Shown here: positions 12,047-23,901 of the stretch, piece after piece | How the letters are laid out: every line of letters starts with the position of its first letter | How positions within the stretch are numbered: position 1 is the first letter of the stretch | NCBI GenBank assembly: GCA_964036295.1 | Contig: OZ038466.1 | Location: 4,752,001-4,816,000 of the forward strand | Direction: 5' to 3' | DNA length: 64,000 nt | Origin: Plumapathes pennacea | Lineage: Eukaryota > Cnidaria > Anthozoa > Antipatharia > Myriopathidae | Notes under the pieces: generated by a model | Database searches by the model: none | What the model was told of the DNA's origin: nothing | What the model saw: the letters and a program-made list of their open reading frames with translations, nothing else | Program-made: the position numbers and the translations under genes

Positions 12047-12640
12047 CAGGAAGGCTCCACAATCTTCTTGACTGCTTCTTGCTTGTTCCTGACGAAAGGA
12101 GAAACACCCTATTTTATGACAGTGGTCGTGCTAAGAATGCCAATGACATCCCAGTTGCAGAATGGCCTGTACAAGAACTTGAGGAAGAGCTGCCTCAGTG
12201 CACATCAGAAACCTGTTGAAAGTCCTGTCTGGCAACTTGGCCTACAGTAATTGTAGCCAAGTTTCTTTTCCTGTAAGCATTGGACACAGCTCAACCAATT
12301 CACCAAGGAGCAGACTTGGTGTCTGACCTCTAGCACATCTTTGAAATGCACACGATGCTCGCCAAAGCAACCATCCCCACGGCAAGACAACCACCCTTTC
12401 ACTGATGATGCAAGAAACACACCAGTTCGAGACTCGATCCTCTTCCTGACCACCATCATCCTACTTGAGACTACATCTTGGATTAGTAAGCCAACTACAA
12501 AACCTATCAGATTAGAGAGGCCTTTTCTTCATCTTGGAGCATGCCCTAGCTTGCATATTTGAGTCCTGTAACACATGTGCTTTCCTCCAGAACTTCCCAA
12601 CTGCCTTCAACAATCATCCAAGGACCCAGCCGACATCATA
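12047..12640. other. Unassigned sequence between minisatellite and DIRS relic
   Basis: A plus-strand open stretch continues out of minisatellite 2 to about 12219 (ending in an acidic segment EWPVQELEEEL). I do not recognise it. It may be a piece of another decayed element. No splice-supported gene is visible. Confidence 0.35.
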
Positions 12641-12796
12641 GGCATTTATTTTGTTGCAAATTGCATCAGATTGTATCTAGCTGTTGCCACAGCACGTTTG
12701 AACCCATAACCAAGGTACCTCTTTCTGTAAGACTTACAGAAAGAGGACAGACCCCACTTGAGCAGATCACTTACCAAACGAGCCCCACCCCAACTG

Positions 12797-13732
12797 CTAA
12801 GCCAGGTGATGAGAGAGGCCAGCCAAAGCTGATGCAGGAGTTCTGATGTAGAGCTGATAAGCACTGCTGGTCCACCTCCCCAGGGCTTGAATGAGGTGAT
12901 CCGGCACTCCACTGCGTGCTGCGAATGTGGCGGCTCCGATGCGAAAGCTATGGCTCGAGAAGTTGCCTGGCACACCTGCAGCTGCCAGGATTTGGCGAAG
13001 CCAGTTGGTGAGTAAGGTGCGAGTCGGAGGCTGACCGTCCTGCAGCAAGAACAAGGGGCCTGGGGCAATACCTCTGAGAGCTAGATAAGCCAACATGGCC
13101 TGAACAGCGCAAAGAGGAGGTGTACCAAGGCCAATGTGAATAAAGCAGCCAACACGGAACGGATCAGTCTTGGACGCCTTAATCTTAACTTGCAAGCAGG
13201 AAGGGTTAGAGTTGGAGTTCACAGCAATATCTGATGCCTCAAGGTGAATGGAGGACTGGAAACTGGCGAGGTTGGGGACTGGAACTCTGAGGATCTCAAG
13301 AAGCCAAAGAAGGCGAGAGTGCAGGCAGCCCAGAACATGCAGTGGTCAGGAAGAATCAGATCAAGGGAGTTGGCAACAATCTACATAATGGAGTCAGTCT
13401 CAGGCAAATGTTCGTCGGCAGGAGAGCCTTGTTGACGCTTGATGCTACAAACCACCCTGGAGACGTAGACAGTTGGCTAGAGGATCGGGGAAGCCTTGTT
13501 CGATGTGTAGAGACCGTACAGCGGAAAGGTAGACCTTAATGGAGGAATGTTGGAGGGACTCGGTTAAGGAAGTTGCAAAAAGGCAGAGGGTCCACTCATC
13601 GGCTGGACAAGGAGAGCCACTGGCGTGACGCCTGCCGGAATGAAGACAGAACTGGTGAAACCTGTCTTGGGCGGACGAATAAGTTTGGCGAGTAGAAGGG
13701 GCCAGACCTTCGTAAGAAAATTCCAGCACCAC
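12797..13732 (-). pseudogene. DIRS tyrosine recombinase, interrupted
   Basis: 13732-13445 reads as the N-terminal helical (SAM-like) core-binding domain, beginning near LAPSTRQTYSSAQDRF. The region around 13300 carries FFGFLRSSEF, the first catalytic-Arg box. 13222-12797 carries HSFRIGAATFAA (HxxR), then GRWTSSAYQLYIR with the Trp/His-position residue and the Tyr nucleophile. A stop at 13445-13447 and a local frame change, plus another in-frame stop near 13390, break the gene. The catalytic residues themselves look intact, so decay is through nonsense and frameshift. Confidence 0.8.
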
Positions 13733-13750
13733 TGCTCTAGTTGGGAGAAG

Positions 13751-14203
13751 TCAGATCCTTGAGAACTGATGCAGAATTGGAACTGGAAAAGGGTGTGCCT
13801 CGGGAGCTAAATGTCGGAATTCCTGCCAATTAAAATGAGAAAGGGCATCAGTAATTGAGTTCCGCACGCCAGGAATGTGTTGGGCCGTGAAGAAGTTGAA
13901 ACAGGCTGAGGCCATAAGCAGACTACGCATTAGATGCATCAGCTGGGGGACCTTGGAAGTCCTAGAGTTGAGGACCAACACGACAGCTGTGTTGTCAGAA
14001 CGGAACAAAATGTTCCTCTTAGCCCACCTTGGGCCCCACAGATGTGCTGCGATAACCACCGGGAAGAGTTTCTTGTAGGCAATAAACTTGTGCCGTTGGA
14101 TGGGCAACCATGGACCAGAGAATCGTTCTCCACGGAAAAATGCACCAAAGCCAAGGGAACTTGCTGTGTCAGAAGTGACCTCCAGATCTAAATCCGGGGT
14201 CAA
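13751..14203 (-). pseudogene. DIRS RNase H-like region
   Basis: The open stretch contains VTSDTASSLGFGAF and FRSDNTAVVLVLNSR, matching the DIRS RNase H pattern with acidic residues in SDTA and SDNTA, then a QHIPGVRNSITDALS block. It shares the frame of the RT fragment upstream but is separated from it by a stop at 14255-14257 directly after a Trp codon. A TGG to TAG change would explain that stop. Confidence 0.8.
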
Positions 14204-14254
14204 GCCTGGATAGAGCCAGAAGCTGACGCCATTCCCCGAAGAGACAAATTGAAC

Positions 14255-15087
14255 CTACCACTGGAGGTCAAGGTGGAACTCCCGGTTCAACTGGATAGGA
14301 TAATCAGGTTGCCAGAAGCAGCAGAGCAGGTCAATCATGCGACGCAGGAAGGTTCGGCCAGGCCAGACCACTTTGGCGGCAAAATGGAGGTGGCCGATCA
14401 AGGATTTGAGTTGCCATCTGTCGCACCAGCAGTGAGGAATCCATGAGAAGAGTAAATCTTGAAGGGCAAGTAGCTTCTCAGCTGGTAGGTGAGCTATTTG
14501 GTTGACTGAGTCAAGTTTGATGCCCAAAACAACCATACAAGTTGTGGGTCTCACACACTTAGTGGGATGCAGTGGCAGGCCCAGCCGACGACAAATGTTT
14601 AAGGTAGTGTCGAAATTGTGAGCACACTGTAGAGAAATAGGAGGGCCCGCACTGATGAAATCATCCAAGTAGTGAACGAGATCAGACACCGCGTAGTTCA
14701 CGCGTAGGATCCATTCCACCAAGTCCGCTACCAAGTTGAAGATGAAGGGTGCTGAAGGCCAAACGGGAGCGTGAGATCGATGTAAAACTGGCCTGTCGAT
14801 ACTTCATTGGCCAGATAGGCATTGACGACAGCCGGATGTTGAAGGGCAGACAGCTTGTTACGTTTAGAGGAGCTAAGGGGAGAGGTTGCAAGGAAGCCCA
14901 CCTTAAACCCATGCCTAAGCCCCTGGATTATGAAGGAAACTTGATCCTGGTCCAGGTGCTCACACAGCTCCTGGGCGAAGAGGTCAGGGACGAGAGGGCT
15001 AACTAATTCGACTGGAGGAAGGGGAGGCCACGCTAGAAGGGGAAGTAAAAGCGAATTGGCAACCAGAACAAGCACGCAGCAATGCAA
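14255..15087 (-). pseudogene. DIRS reverse transcriptase, frameshifted
   Basis: 15087-14750 covers the RT fingers region, ending at DLTLPFGL. The downstream part (from about 14745) contains LVHYLDDFISAG with the catalytic YLDD and a thumb-like segment ending in LDLQW at 14258. The two parts lie in different frames. The shift falls just after LPFGL at about 14746-14754 and looks like a small deletion, because the downstream residues resume the normal RT pattern. This copy cannot encode a working RT. Confidence 0.8.
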
Positions 15088-15179
15088 CCAAGCAACTCAA
15101 GCAAAACTTAATGGAACTAAGAAGCAACCAAGGCAACAGCAACAGCAAAACTAGTGACTAGCAAGAAAAGAGAAAAGAA

Positions 15180-16193
15180 TTAAAGTCCCTTCTTGGGATG
15201 CTTGGAGAGCTCCTTGGAGTCTGGGCCAGGCAACAAACCATGTTTGGCATCAGGCACAATGTCTCGATCGGGCGAATCAAAACAATCCTTGGCACGATGT
15301 AAGCCAGAACAAGAACTGCATTTGTGGGTGAAGCGGCAGGAAGAATAAGGCGCAGAGCAACGACCACGGTTCCATGACCTGCAGACAGCAAGCGACAAGT
15401 TGTTACCCCAAGCTTCGCTAAGCTCCGAAGACAGGATACAGAACGGATCTGGGGCGAGGCACCCGCTGAATGGAAATTGAACAGCTGGACATCCATGCTC
15501 GACTAATCCTGCAGCTTCGTGGCGGCGGCATGCTGGCAAATGGTGCAATCATAGGCCAACCAAACGCGACTGGCAAGTTGCCGGTAAGTATGGAGGATTA
15601 GAAGCTTGTAGCTCGTTAAATTATGCCAGCGATGTTGGAAGTGAGAAAACAAGGACCAAGGAAAAAACTGAGAACGCTTCGGTCCAAGACACAATGCCCT
15701 TGATGTGAGAACGGCATGCCCATCAAACAGCAGTTGAGGCTTGGGTTCAACTTCTGACAAATTCACTGAGAGAAGGTCGCTGAAATCCACGAATTTGCCT
15801 GCCACAGTTTGTGCCACCAGCTTTGCAGGTACAGGAGAGAAACCGGGACCAACGACAAAGGGTTGTTGAAAATGGGTGGGGCCAAACTAGGAACGTGTGC
15901 AGAGGTAGCCACGTGGAACGGGTTTTGGACGAACGAAGACACAGTTGGACAACACAGCAATAGACAGAACAGCAAGGGAGAAAGTGTTCCCAATGAGGGC
16001 ACGGCAACCGACCTACCTTGAACAGAAGGGGCAGAGGAAGCTTGTAGATTGAGACAATCCGGCTCCATTGGAGAGGCCACCCCACGCCAAACAAGATGGA
16101 GCAACAACAGGCACATGAACAGGTGCGATCAAACTCACGATTGGTAGAACAGATGCCAATTGCGACGAGGCCGCGGTCCAGCGGGTGGCACAT
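15180..16193 (-). pseudogene. DIRS gag-like region with CCCH and CCHC motifs
   Basis: On minus, the stretch ending at 15180 contains CRSWNRGRCSAPYSSCRFTH (C-x7-C-x6-C-x3-H) followed by KCSSCSGLHRAKDC, a C-x2-C-x3-H-x4-C zinc knuckle. This is typical of nucleic-acid-binding gag proteins of DIRS elements. Upstream fragments (to 16193) are in other frames and less recognisable. Position, directly 5' of RT on the same strand, supports the assignment. Confidence 0.65.
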
Positions 16194-16559
16194 CGGCAGC
16201 TAACACAACACAAACTGCAGCCACCAGAGGCGATGAACTCTGGCGACGGACTAGGATCAGAACGCGGCAGCGAAGAAGGAGCTGTTACCAGAGAAGACGA
16301 AGTTGTGGTAGAGTCGAAGTACTCGATGCCACGGCCAAAGAGTAAGCACTATCAAGACTATTACGAGTTTGACGCAACATCGCAAACTTAGAGCCAAGCA
16401 AGAGATCCGCAACGATCTGCAAAATGCAAATGCCACAAACCACGCAAAGCCCCAAAATGCCATGGGGCACCCCTGCTGCGGGGAGCAACTGCTGACCAGC
16501 AATTGTCTTGAGGTTAACTTTGCCTAAATTACATTTAGCCACATTTAAAAGTGTATCAG

Positions 16560-17764
16560 TTTCCAGTGGCCAAGAACAGTGCTACAAACCAAGTTTCAAT
16601 AATATATTATCTACCTATTTAGGAAATTTTGGAGGGAATTTTGTAATTTTGGGAAGACTTCAGAAAAGTGCTCTCTCATAAGAGAGACTGACCCGGATCA
16701 ACTGCTGTGACAAATTGCACAAGGTTCTAACAAATGGTCACACCGAAGATCTTCGAATAAGTGCCCCACTCTAATAGATGACAACCCCCCTTCCCCCTCT
16801 TGGCCAAAATTTTAAATAAGTGCCTCCTCCCCTTTACAGACTCGTTTTTGCACTGATGGCAAATTAGCACCATCGAAAATCAAAATCGATGTTTTATGCT
16901 TTAAAGCATGTCGTTATTAATAGATCTATACGAACTGCTTTGTTGTTCATAAGCAAATGATACGCATTGCAAAAGTAAATGACTAGGGAAAATTTAATAA
17001 GGGCCTCCCCTCGAACAAGCTCGCCCTTTGAATAAGCATTCCTAACCTAAATTTGCTGAGGCCCAGGATGCTTGTGGTATGACTGAATGGTAAAAAATCT
17101 AAAACACTTTACTTATCTTTCTTGAGCCATTTTTCATTTAGAAGTTGTGCCTCAGTAAGAACTAAAAAAAAAAAAAAAAAAAAAAGAAGAGAGTTGCACA
17201 TAACTTCTGGTGGAAGGCCAGAGGGCACAACTTGTGCTACACTACATTTGTGGCAGTGCCAATCGAGAACGTTTTAGAAAAACAACAGCAAAAAGGTTGA
17301 CACCTGAAAAATAAAAACACAGGCAAAGCAATAATTCTTTGTCAACCAAACTGATTAGACATCATTGTTTTCAGCAGCCAATATCTGTATTGTTTGCACA
17401 ACTTATCATTTGGGATTTTTCTGTATAATATCGTTGCAGACCTGGAAATTCTGGCACTTTGGATTAAATCTATCTAATAAAAAAAGCAAGCTGTTCACAC
17501 GTATGTGACAGACAGCAAATTAGGTTTTTGCCCAACATAGTGCAGCAAACACTAAGTATAAAATATAAAATATAAAATTCAAAAGTTCCCTCCCATTTAA
17601 AAACGTTCATGTCCACAAATTAATGTAAAATAAAGTCTTTGAGAGAATAGGACTCACTGAGAATGTTTAGAACACCTCTTTCAAAGACAAAGTAAATAAC
17701 ATCATACGTGACTGTAGAATAACACATCAGAGCTTACGGTTTTCTGTTCAATACATTTCTACAT
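16560..17764. other. Intergenic stretch, no gene
   Basis: AT-rich sequence with an A-run at about 17163-17186. I found no exon. It includes the 3' flank of the small minus-strand gene at 17765-19188. Confidence 0.5.
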
Positions 17765-19188
17765 TCATCTTCCGCTTGAAGCCATCTCCAGCCAAATAAT
17801 CCTTGTAAACTTTGAGTCAAGTCCATGTGCCATGACTCTTTTCCACTGTCCTGAAAGCTGCGTGGTGTGAAAGCTCTGCGAGAAAAGAGAGAAATGTATT
17901 AAATAACCTGGAATGTTTCAAAGACAGGCATAAAGCTAAGTGTAAGTTCGTTTCATTCATTTGTATGTTGCAAGTTTCAACTTAGTAAGACTCACCAGAA
18001 AGCCTGACTTTCGCTCGCTATGCCATTTTTGGTTTACAAATCTCTTCTCGCAAACACATCCATCTTTGTCGGAATCTTCTCACAAATGGCTTCTGTGCAT
18101 GATGGAATGAAAGGTGTGAAAAATGCAGTCAAGCCAGTTTTGGCACACTTGTTAGTTGGATGCATGAACAAAACAGCATGGGATGCATGAACAAAAAGCG
18201 CACGAGGTTGGGTGGGGTTTTTTGGGTTATAAGTAAACGGCCACTGCCATATAACTAAAAAATAGATATCTAAAAAGTACATGTGCCTACTGCTCTAAAG
18301 CAGGGAGGTTACCGAGTAGGCATGAGAACGAAACCTGATAACTTATATGTAAAATTAGTGGACAACAGTTTAAAACACACTAAAAAAAGTCGAAATATCA
18401 TGGCTTTTGTGCCCCTTGTACAAACAAGTTTATTACTTCGCACTGTCCTGTTGTCACAGCCTGCAGATCATAAGGACATGACTCAATTGCTAATTTATCA
18501 AGGATTATGCCGTCTTATGTTTTATTCGTCATCGTCGGTATAGAGAAGCACATTTTGTCTCTTAGGCTTGTCAATTTATAAGAGATAATATCATTTAAAG
18601 CCTCTATTTTGTGCTCAACGTGAGCAACTTCAAAATATGTAAACTAACATCAAGTCAATACGAGTATATTTATTTATAATTTGAATACCTGTGCAGTTGT
18701 GTCGCCGCCCGAGTCGCCGTCTGTACTCTTCACGTTGACACTGAGAATAGCAATCATCTTGTCCTTGTTGTTTAAATCATGTAGATCAGATATTTCTACA
18801 TATTCGTTCCAATCGCTCTCGAATCTTTGAAAATATATTCGCCTATTTTGCGAAACGTCAAAATGAGCTTTTGTATATTGATTTAGGCCCTCAAGAGACT
18901 TGAAATGCTGGACTTCAACCACTTGGCGTCTGTCACCAAGCTGTAAAAGGATCTGCAACGCCAGATAAACATTCTGTGTTTTTATTCTGAATATATGCAT
19001 TCCACATGGCTACTCGAGCAAACAAAATATTAAAATATGCACCTATTGCAAGAATGAAAACACAAATATGCAAATAATCACGTTCTTATTGCTGCAGTGC
19101 ACCAAACTATAACTCGACAGAACACGGATGGTTTAATTTCAGGCCAATAACTCAAGGATTTTACCTTCTTCATTTCCTCCGTCGCCAT
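17765..19188 (-). CDS. Small hypothetical protein, possibly PB1/ubiquitin-like fold (3 exons)
   Basis: Model: exons 19188-19165, 18940-18689 and 17875-17765, all phase 0 with GT-AG introns, giving 128 residues. Exon 1 encodes MATEEMKK and exon 2 starts LGDRRQVVEV. The middle exon has alternating hydrophobic strands and a RIYFQRFESDWNEYVEI segment followed by an acidic DLHDLNNKDK turn, reminiscent of PB1-type ubiquitin folds. That is a weak resemblance only. The last exon adds a basic tail and stops at TGA. Clean phases and an unbroken frame support a real gene. The function is unknown; extra upstream or alternative 3' exons are possible. Confidence 0.6.
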
Positions 19189-19381
19189 GTTTCATGCTTT
19201 GAGACATTCTCGTTCCAATCTCCCAACGTACAGTCATCTCCAGGTCCCCGCTGTAAATCTCATCCACGTCCCCGGTAACCGGAGCACTTCTAATGATCAA
19301 AAGTCGTTTTTTGCCCCGCTAAATCCCCCCCCCCCCCCCCCTCCCCCATATCCCCGCTATTCCCGGATTTGGGGGTGGGGG

Positions 19382-19391
19382 ATTTACATTG
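19382..19391 (+). repeat. Target-site duplication, left (ATTTACATTG)
   Basis: These ten bases are repeated exactly, in direct orientation, at 21007-21016, immediately outside the two ends of the foldback element. Confidence 0.85.
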
Positions 19392-21006
19392 GGTTGTGAC
19401 TAAACTGGATACTCCAAAATCAGGTTTCCGAGAGGAAACTGGGACCGAATCAAAAATTAAATTTTCGTCAGCTCGGACCTTGTTCCGAAAACAGTACGAC
19501 AGTGACGTTGATGTTTTGAAAGTTTGTTTGGCGCGCATAAGCAAGTCCGCTCGGCTGGCCGCGTCGCGCCGCCTGTGTTCCTTTTTATGCGGACGTGGAG
19601 GTCAATTCCAAATAAAACTGAAGCGGCTCAAGACATGAGTAGAAATTGTAACCAGTCAACACCAGATACACAAAGAAGCATTGTAGTCGTGAGCGTGAAA
19701 AGGACAATATTACTGTTTATTTGTAAAATTTCGGGTCAGCCGGCCATTTGCTCGAGAACACAGCAGTTTTGGGTGAAAATAACTTATCTATATAAGCATC
19801 CTAATACAGTAAATACGGATAAATATCTACATATTTTTAGGATACGTTGGAAATCTGATCCGTCTATAACTGTTGGCTTCTATGGGCTTCATTATTATTC
19901 CTATTTACTTATCATTCCTGTGGTGATTTTTGACAGTTCGCACCTTCAGGCGGAATGCTTAATCTTGATTGCATGTCTTATCGTGAATGCGTTCGTCTTT
20001 TGGAGTTAAGACTGATCAAGAAACACAGGATCGTACACAAGCCGTTTCAATCGCTCTCCGGAACAGTTCACGCGGTGGGATTTTTTTATCTTCGGTGTCA
20101 ATATTCATCTGTGCCAGATCAGCCAGAACAAGCCTTTCTTCTTTAGTATTTTCTCCCCAAGCTAATTTTTTCCTTCTAAAACCTTTCCAGTGCCGAATTT
20201 TATTTGACTGTCTTCCGGTGTTAGATGCTTCTGTGTTAGTCGTCCGGAGCCGTTTACGAACATTGTTGACAAAAAAACGACCTCGGTTCGTCTGAAGCAT
20301 CTAACACCGGAAGACAGTCAAATAAAATTCGGCACTGGAAAGGTTTTAGAAGGAAAAAATTAGCTTGGGGAGAAAATACTTACAGTCTTAACTCCAGAAG
20401 ACGAACGCATTCACGATAAGACATGCAATCAAGATTTAAGCATTCCGCGTGAGGTGCGAACTGTCAAAAATCACCACAGGAATGATAAGTAAATAGGAAT
20501 AATAATGAAGCCCATAGAAGCCAACAGTTATAGACGGATCAGATTCCCAACGTATTCTAAAAATATGTAGATATTTATCCGTATTTACTGTATTAGGATG
20601 CTTATATAGATAAGTTATTTTCATCCAAAACCACTGTGTTCTCGAGCAAATGGCCGGCTGACCCGAAATTTTACAAATAAACAGTAATATTGTCCTTTTC
20701 ACGTTCACGACTACAATGCTTCTTGTGTGTATCTGGTGTTGACTGGTTACAGTTTCTACTCATGTCTTGAGCCGCTTTAGTTTTATTTGGAATTGACCTC
20801 CACGTCCGCGTAAAAAGGAACACAGGCGGCGCGACGCGGCCAGCCGAGCGGACTTGCTTATGCGCGCCAAACAAACTTTCAAAACATCAACGTCACTGTC
20901 GTACTGTTTTCGGAACAAGGTCCGAGCTGACGAAAATTTAATTTTTGATTCGATCCCAGTTTCCTCTCGGAAACCTGATTTTGGAGTATCCAGTTTAGTC
21001 ACAACC
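19392..21006. mobile_element. Foldback DNA transposon with 0.7-0.84 kb terminal inverted repeats
   Basis: The left arm (19392-20231) is the near-identical reverse complement of the right arm (20294-21006), separated by a loop of about 62 bases. The ends read GGTTGTGACTAAACTGG... and its complement. The left arm has about 127 extra bases (roughly 20015-20143) absent from the right arm; elsewhere only scattered differences are visible. A direct 10-bp duplication (ATTTACATTG) flanks the element. Long inverted repeats with a 9-11 bp duplication fit a non-autonomous Mutator-like element, but no transposase is present, so the superfamily is inferred. Open frames in the two arms are mirror images of one another and are not genes. 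Confidence 0.9.
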
Positions 21007-21016
21007 ATTTACATTG
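21007..21016 (+). repeat. Target-site duplication, right (ATTTACATTG)
   Basis: Exact direct copy of 19382-19391, directly after the right end of the foldback element. Confidence 0.85.
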
Positions 21017-21117
21017 ACTGGTGCATCACTGATTTGATATTCAGCCGCCATTTTGTCAACCGTACTGTTGCGATGTTTAGTCACCAGTACTTTACCGTAG
21101 TGCAGTGACGTAGATTG

Positions 21118-21183
21118 TTGATATATGATAATTTTGACATGATTCACAATTGTGAATAATCTCTAATCTTAGGTTCGAGGACA
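21118..21183 (-). repeat. Short dispersed repeat centred on ATTCACAATTGTGAAT (inverted copy)
   Basis: Reverse-complement match to 3606-3670, including the 16-base palindrome. See that entry. Confidence 0.6.
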
Positions 21184-22099
21184 TGCTGCCTGGCCAAAGG
21201 CGTGTGCACGAGTGAAAATCCGAGGTCTGGACCCGAGAGACGGCTTCACACTTTGATTTACCAGCTGATGCAAATTGCTCCTGTGGACCTCAAAACGACC
21301 TAAAATTCTCCCAAATCAAATGAAAAAATACCATGCCTGGCTAAACGTCATTTTTTGTTCTCCCATCAACGAAAACAGGCGGGTTTTGGCCTCGCAAGAC
21401 AGAGCTGACAAACGCACTGTGCATGCGCGGCCGCGCAGGCAAGCTTTTTCCCGCGGAAACTGGCGCGGGTGTACTCTCCACTGAATCCCTTTGTATTTTT
21501 TAATTGTGTGGCGAAACACAACTTCCGGCGGAGTTTTTTTAAAAAAGTTAAGACGCAGAAGCAAAAGTTAAGCTACAAATTTTTAGAGTTTGTAGTTCAA
21601 TAGTTTTTCTCTTCCTGAGCTTTTGCAACTACCACTTTCCTCCTTGCACCCGTGGTGAAAATTGCAAAACAAATTCGTCCTTGTTGGAGTGATTTCATCG
21701 CCATAGCGTCCGTTTAGTACTGGGCCAGCTGCATTCCGTGAAAGTCGTAGATAGTATATTCTCTTTGTACATATACTTAAGGTGAAAGGACCGGTCAAGC
21801 ATTGCAACGAAAAGGAAAGCTCTAAGGTTAATTTAAGTTAATATATTGACCTCAGTGATCGGATTCTGAACAAGATATACAAAGCGTACGAACTGATGAC
21901 GTCACCAACGCAATGCGTTTGTCAGCTCTGTCGCCTCCGCAAAGCAACAGACGGAACTCCACGTGATCTTTAGCTTGAGGGCGGACTGGGACTGAGATAT
22001 CCCATTGCCCTTTTCGCGTTTCATATCAACATGGCGGACGGACTTGGCTGTTTATGCCTGTGTTTTATATAGTGCACCGTTTATAGTTGTCGATGACAG
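21184..22099. other. ASCC1 upstream region
   Basis: No other gene is seen. The start codon of ASCC1 at 22100 is preceded by a GC-richer stretch (about 21880-22080) that is presumably promoter and 5' UTR. No TATA box was identified at a convincing spacing. Confidence 0.4.
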
Positions 22100-23845
22100 A
22101 TGGATGTCCTTAGGCCGCCCCTCGTGTACATAGATGGACGCTGCTATCGTAAATTGCCTTTTGAACAACAAATTAATCAAGGCGAATGCCACGAAGGCTA
22201 TCAAGACTATCAAGGTTTGTCCAGTCAATTACATGCATTCGTTATTTGGTTATGCAGATTAAATTAGGGGCAGCAAAATGCTGATGTGGACTTACAAACT
22301 ACAGTAAACTAATGTCAAACAGAGGTAACATTATATTTTATGAGAGAAAGCTTCTAATTTTTTTATGCGGAAGACGACAAACATTGGTACCCTAACCGTG
22401 CTTTCTACAACGTACTTACTGGCCCCTGGAATATATACTGTACAGGGACTGTAGTTTATACTGTACTGTATGTCGCGCGTCTTTTCCAGATGACGAAAAC
22501 GACGAGGACGAAACCTGTGATGGTATGGATTTGGTAGAAGAGACAGCCAAAGGTTACAAGTTAAGTATGGACATTCCCAGCGCCCTGTTTGGTTCGATTG
22601 TTGGCTTGAAAGGAGAAACTAAGAAACGGATTGAACAGGAGACCAAGACAGTCATTAGCATTCCAAGGAAAGGTGAAAATGGACCTATAGGTGAGCAGAC
22701 CAGCAAACAATCCCACATCCGTGTCTTGTCTCCCGCTCCCGCACTGATGTAGATCCCGCTTTAAACCTTTCACCCCCAAGCTCAAATTGCAGGGGGCAAA
22801 AGTTGACTTCATCTTTTCTTCTCTTCTCTCTGTGGTGCCCAGATCCCCAACATGAATCTCCTGTGTAAAATTTTGTTGGGATTTCTTGTCCCTTTACAGT
22901 ACTCTCTTTGTTCACTAGTCATAACAGGTCCCCAGAAAGGTGGAATACTGTCTGCAAGCAACAGGATTGAAGTTATTGCTGAGTCATCAAGAGAGAAGAA
23001 GCCATATACACATTTCTTATCATTTCCACTTTACAATCATGACAAGTTGATCAAGAGGTTTGAAGTGTTTAAAAGCACAGTGTTGAAGGAGTGTGGCCAG
23101 GTTAGTTTGATTTCATAGAGGTCTCCTCCTCCTTTTCCCTTTCCTCTACCTTTTTCTCCTCCTATCCCTCTCAAGGGAGCTCTTCCTTCTTTTCCCTCTT
23201 CTCCTTTTCCCTCCCCTTCCTCATCCTCCCATCCTCCCTTTTTTGCTTTATCTTCTCCCTTTTGTCCTCTTTGTCCTCTTCCTCCTCCATACCCTTTCTT
23301 AAGTGTAAGAGCATCATGGCAGATAGCAATGACTGGAAATTTATAATCTCTCATGAATCGAACTGGCTTTTAGTGCAGTGGTATTGAGCCCAGCATATTC
23401 CAGATTCCAAGTAAACTCCATCTTACCATTGGGATGATGACATTATTGAACAAGGCAGAAGTGGTAAGTGTTGCTAAGATCATTGATATGTACTCATGGC
23501 CACATTGGTTCTTAATCAGTTACGACAGTGTGAGCAAGCTCACCATAAATATTATGCTTCTTTGGTGAGAAACTAAGAGAAGTTTAAAGGGTGAATAATA
23601 ATTAATAACAAAATTACCCAGACCTTATTAGATCATAACTTTTGTCCATTTTAGTTAATACAGTAGTTCAAAGTTAATAATTAACAATTTAATATTATTC
23701 CCAGACTTTATGCTTTCCTCTGGTGCCTTTAATTTCAATATTATTTATAAAGTGTTCTGGAACCACTGTAATCCTCCTCTGTTTAGGACAAAGCCTCCGA
23801 CTTTCTTTCCAGCTGTTGCCAGGAGCTTGTCAGGTTGGAATATTT

Positions 23846-23901
<56 letters not shown>

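Larger units (their letters stand above)
12700..16550 (-). mobile_element. Decayed DIRS-type tyrosine-recombinase retroelement
   Basis: On the minus strand, from high to low coordinates, lie a gag-like region with zinc-binding motifs, a reverse transcriptase with YLDD, an RNase H-like region and a tyrosine recombinase with HxxR, W and Y boxes. RT followed by RNase H and a tyrosine recombinase, without aspartic protease or DDE integrase, is the diagnostic layout of DIRS-like elements. The RT, RNase H and recombinase pieces mostly share one reading frame but are split by stops and frameshifts, so the copy is dead. I could not define the split or inverted terminal repeats; ends are approximate. 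Confidence 0.85.

Noticed and set aside
10614..12250. Long open frames of heptapeptide repeats on both strands (for example Pro-Gly-Arg or Cys-Cys-Asp rich proteins)
   Set aside because: They arise in several frames on both strands from the 21-bp minisatellites and have no independent coding evidence.
19369..21108. Pair of mirror-image proteins in inverted orientation (LDTPKSGFREE...)
   Set aside because: Both are translations of the two arms of the foldback element and carry no domain; not treated as genes.
22926..22928. Alternative ASCC1 exon 3 acceptor after ATAACAG
   Set aside because: It keeps frame but would delete the VIT residues conserved in vertebrate ASCC1; the acceptor before 22919 restores them.
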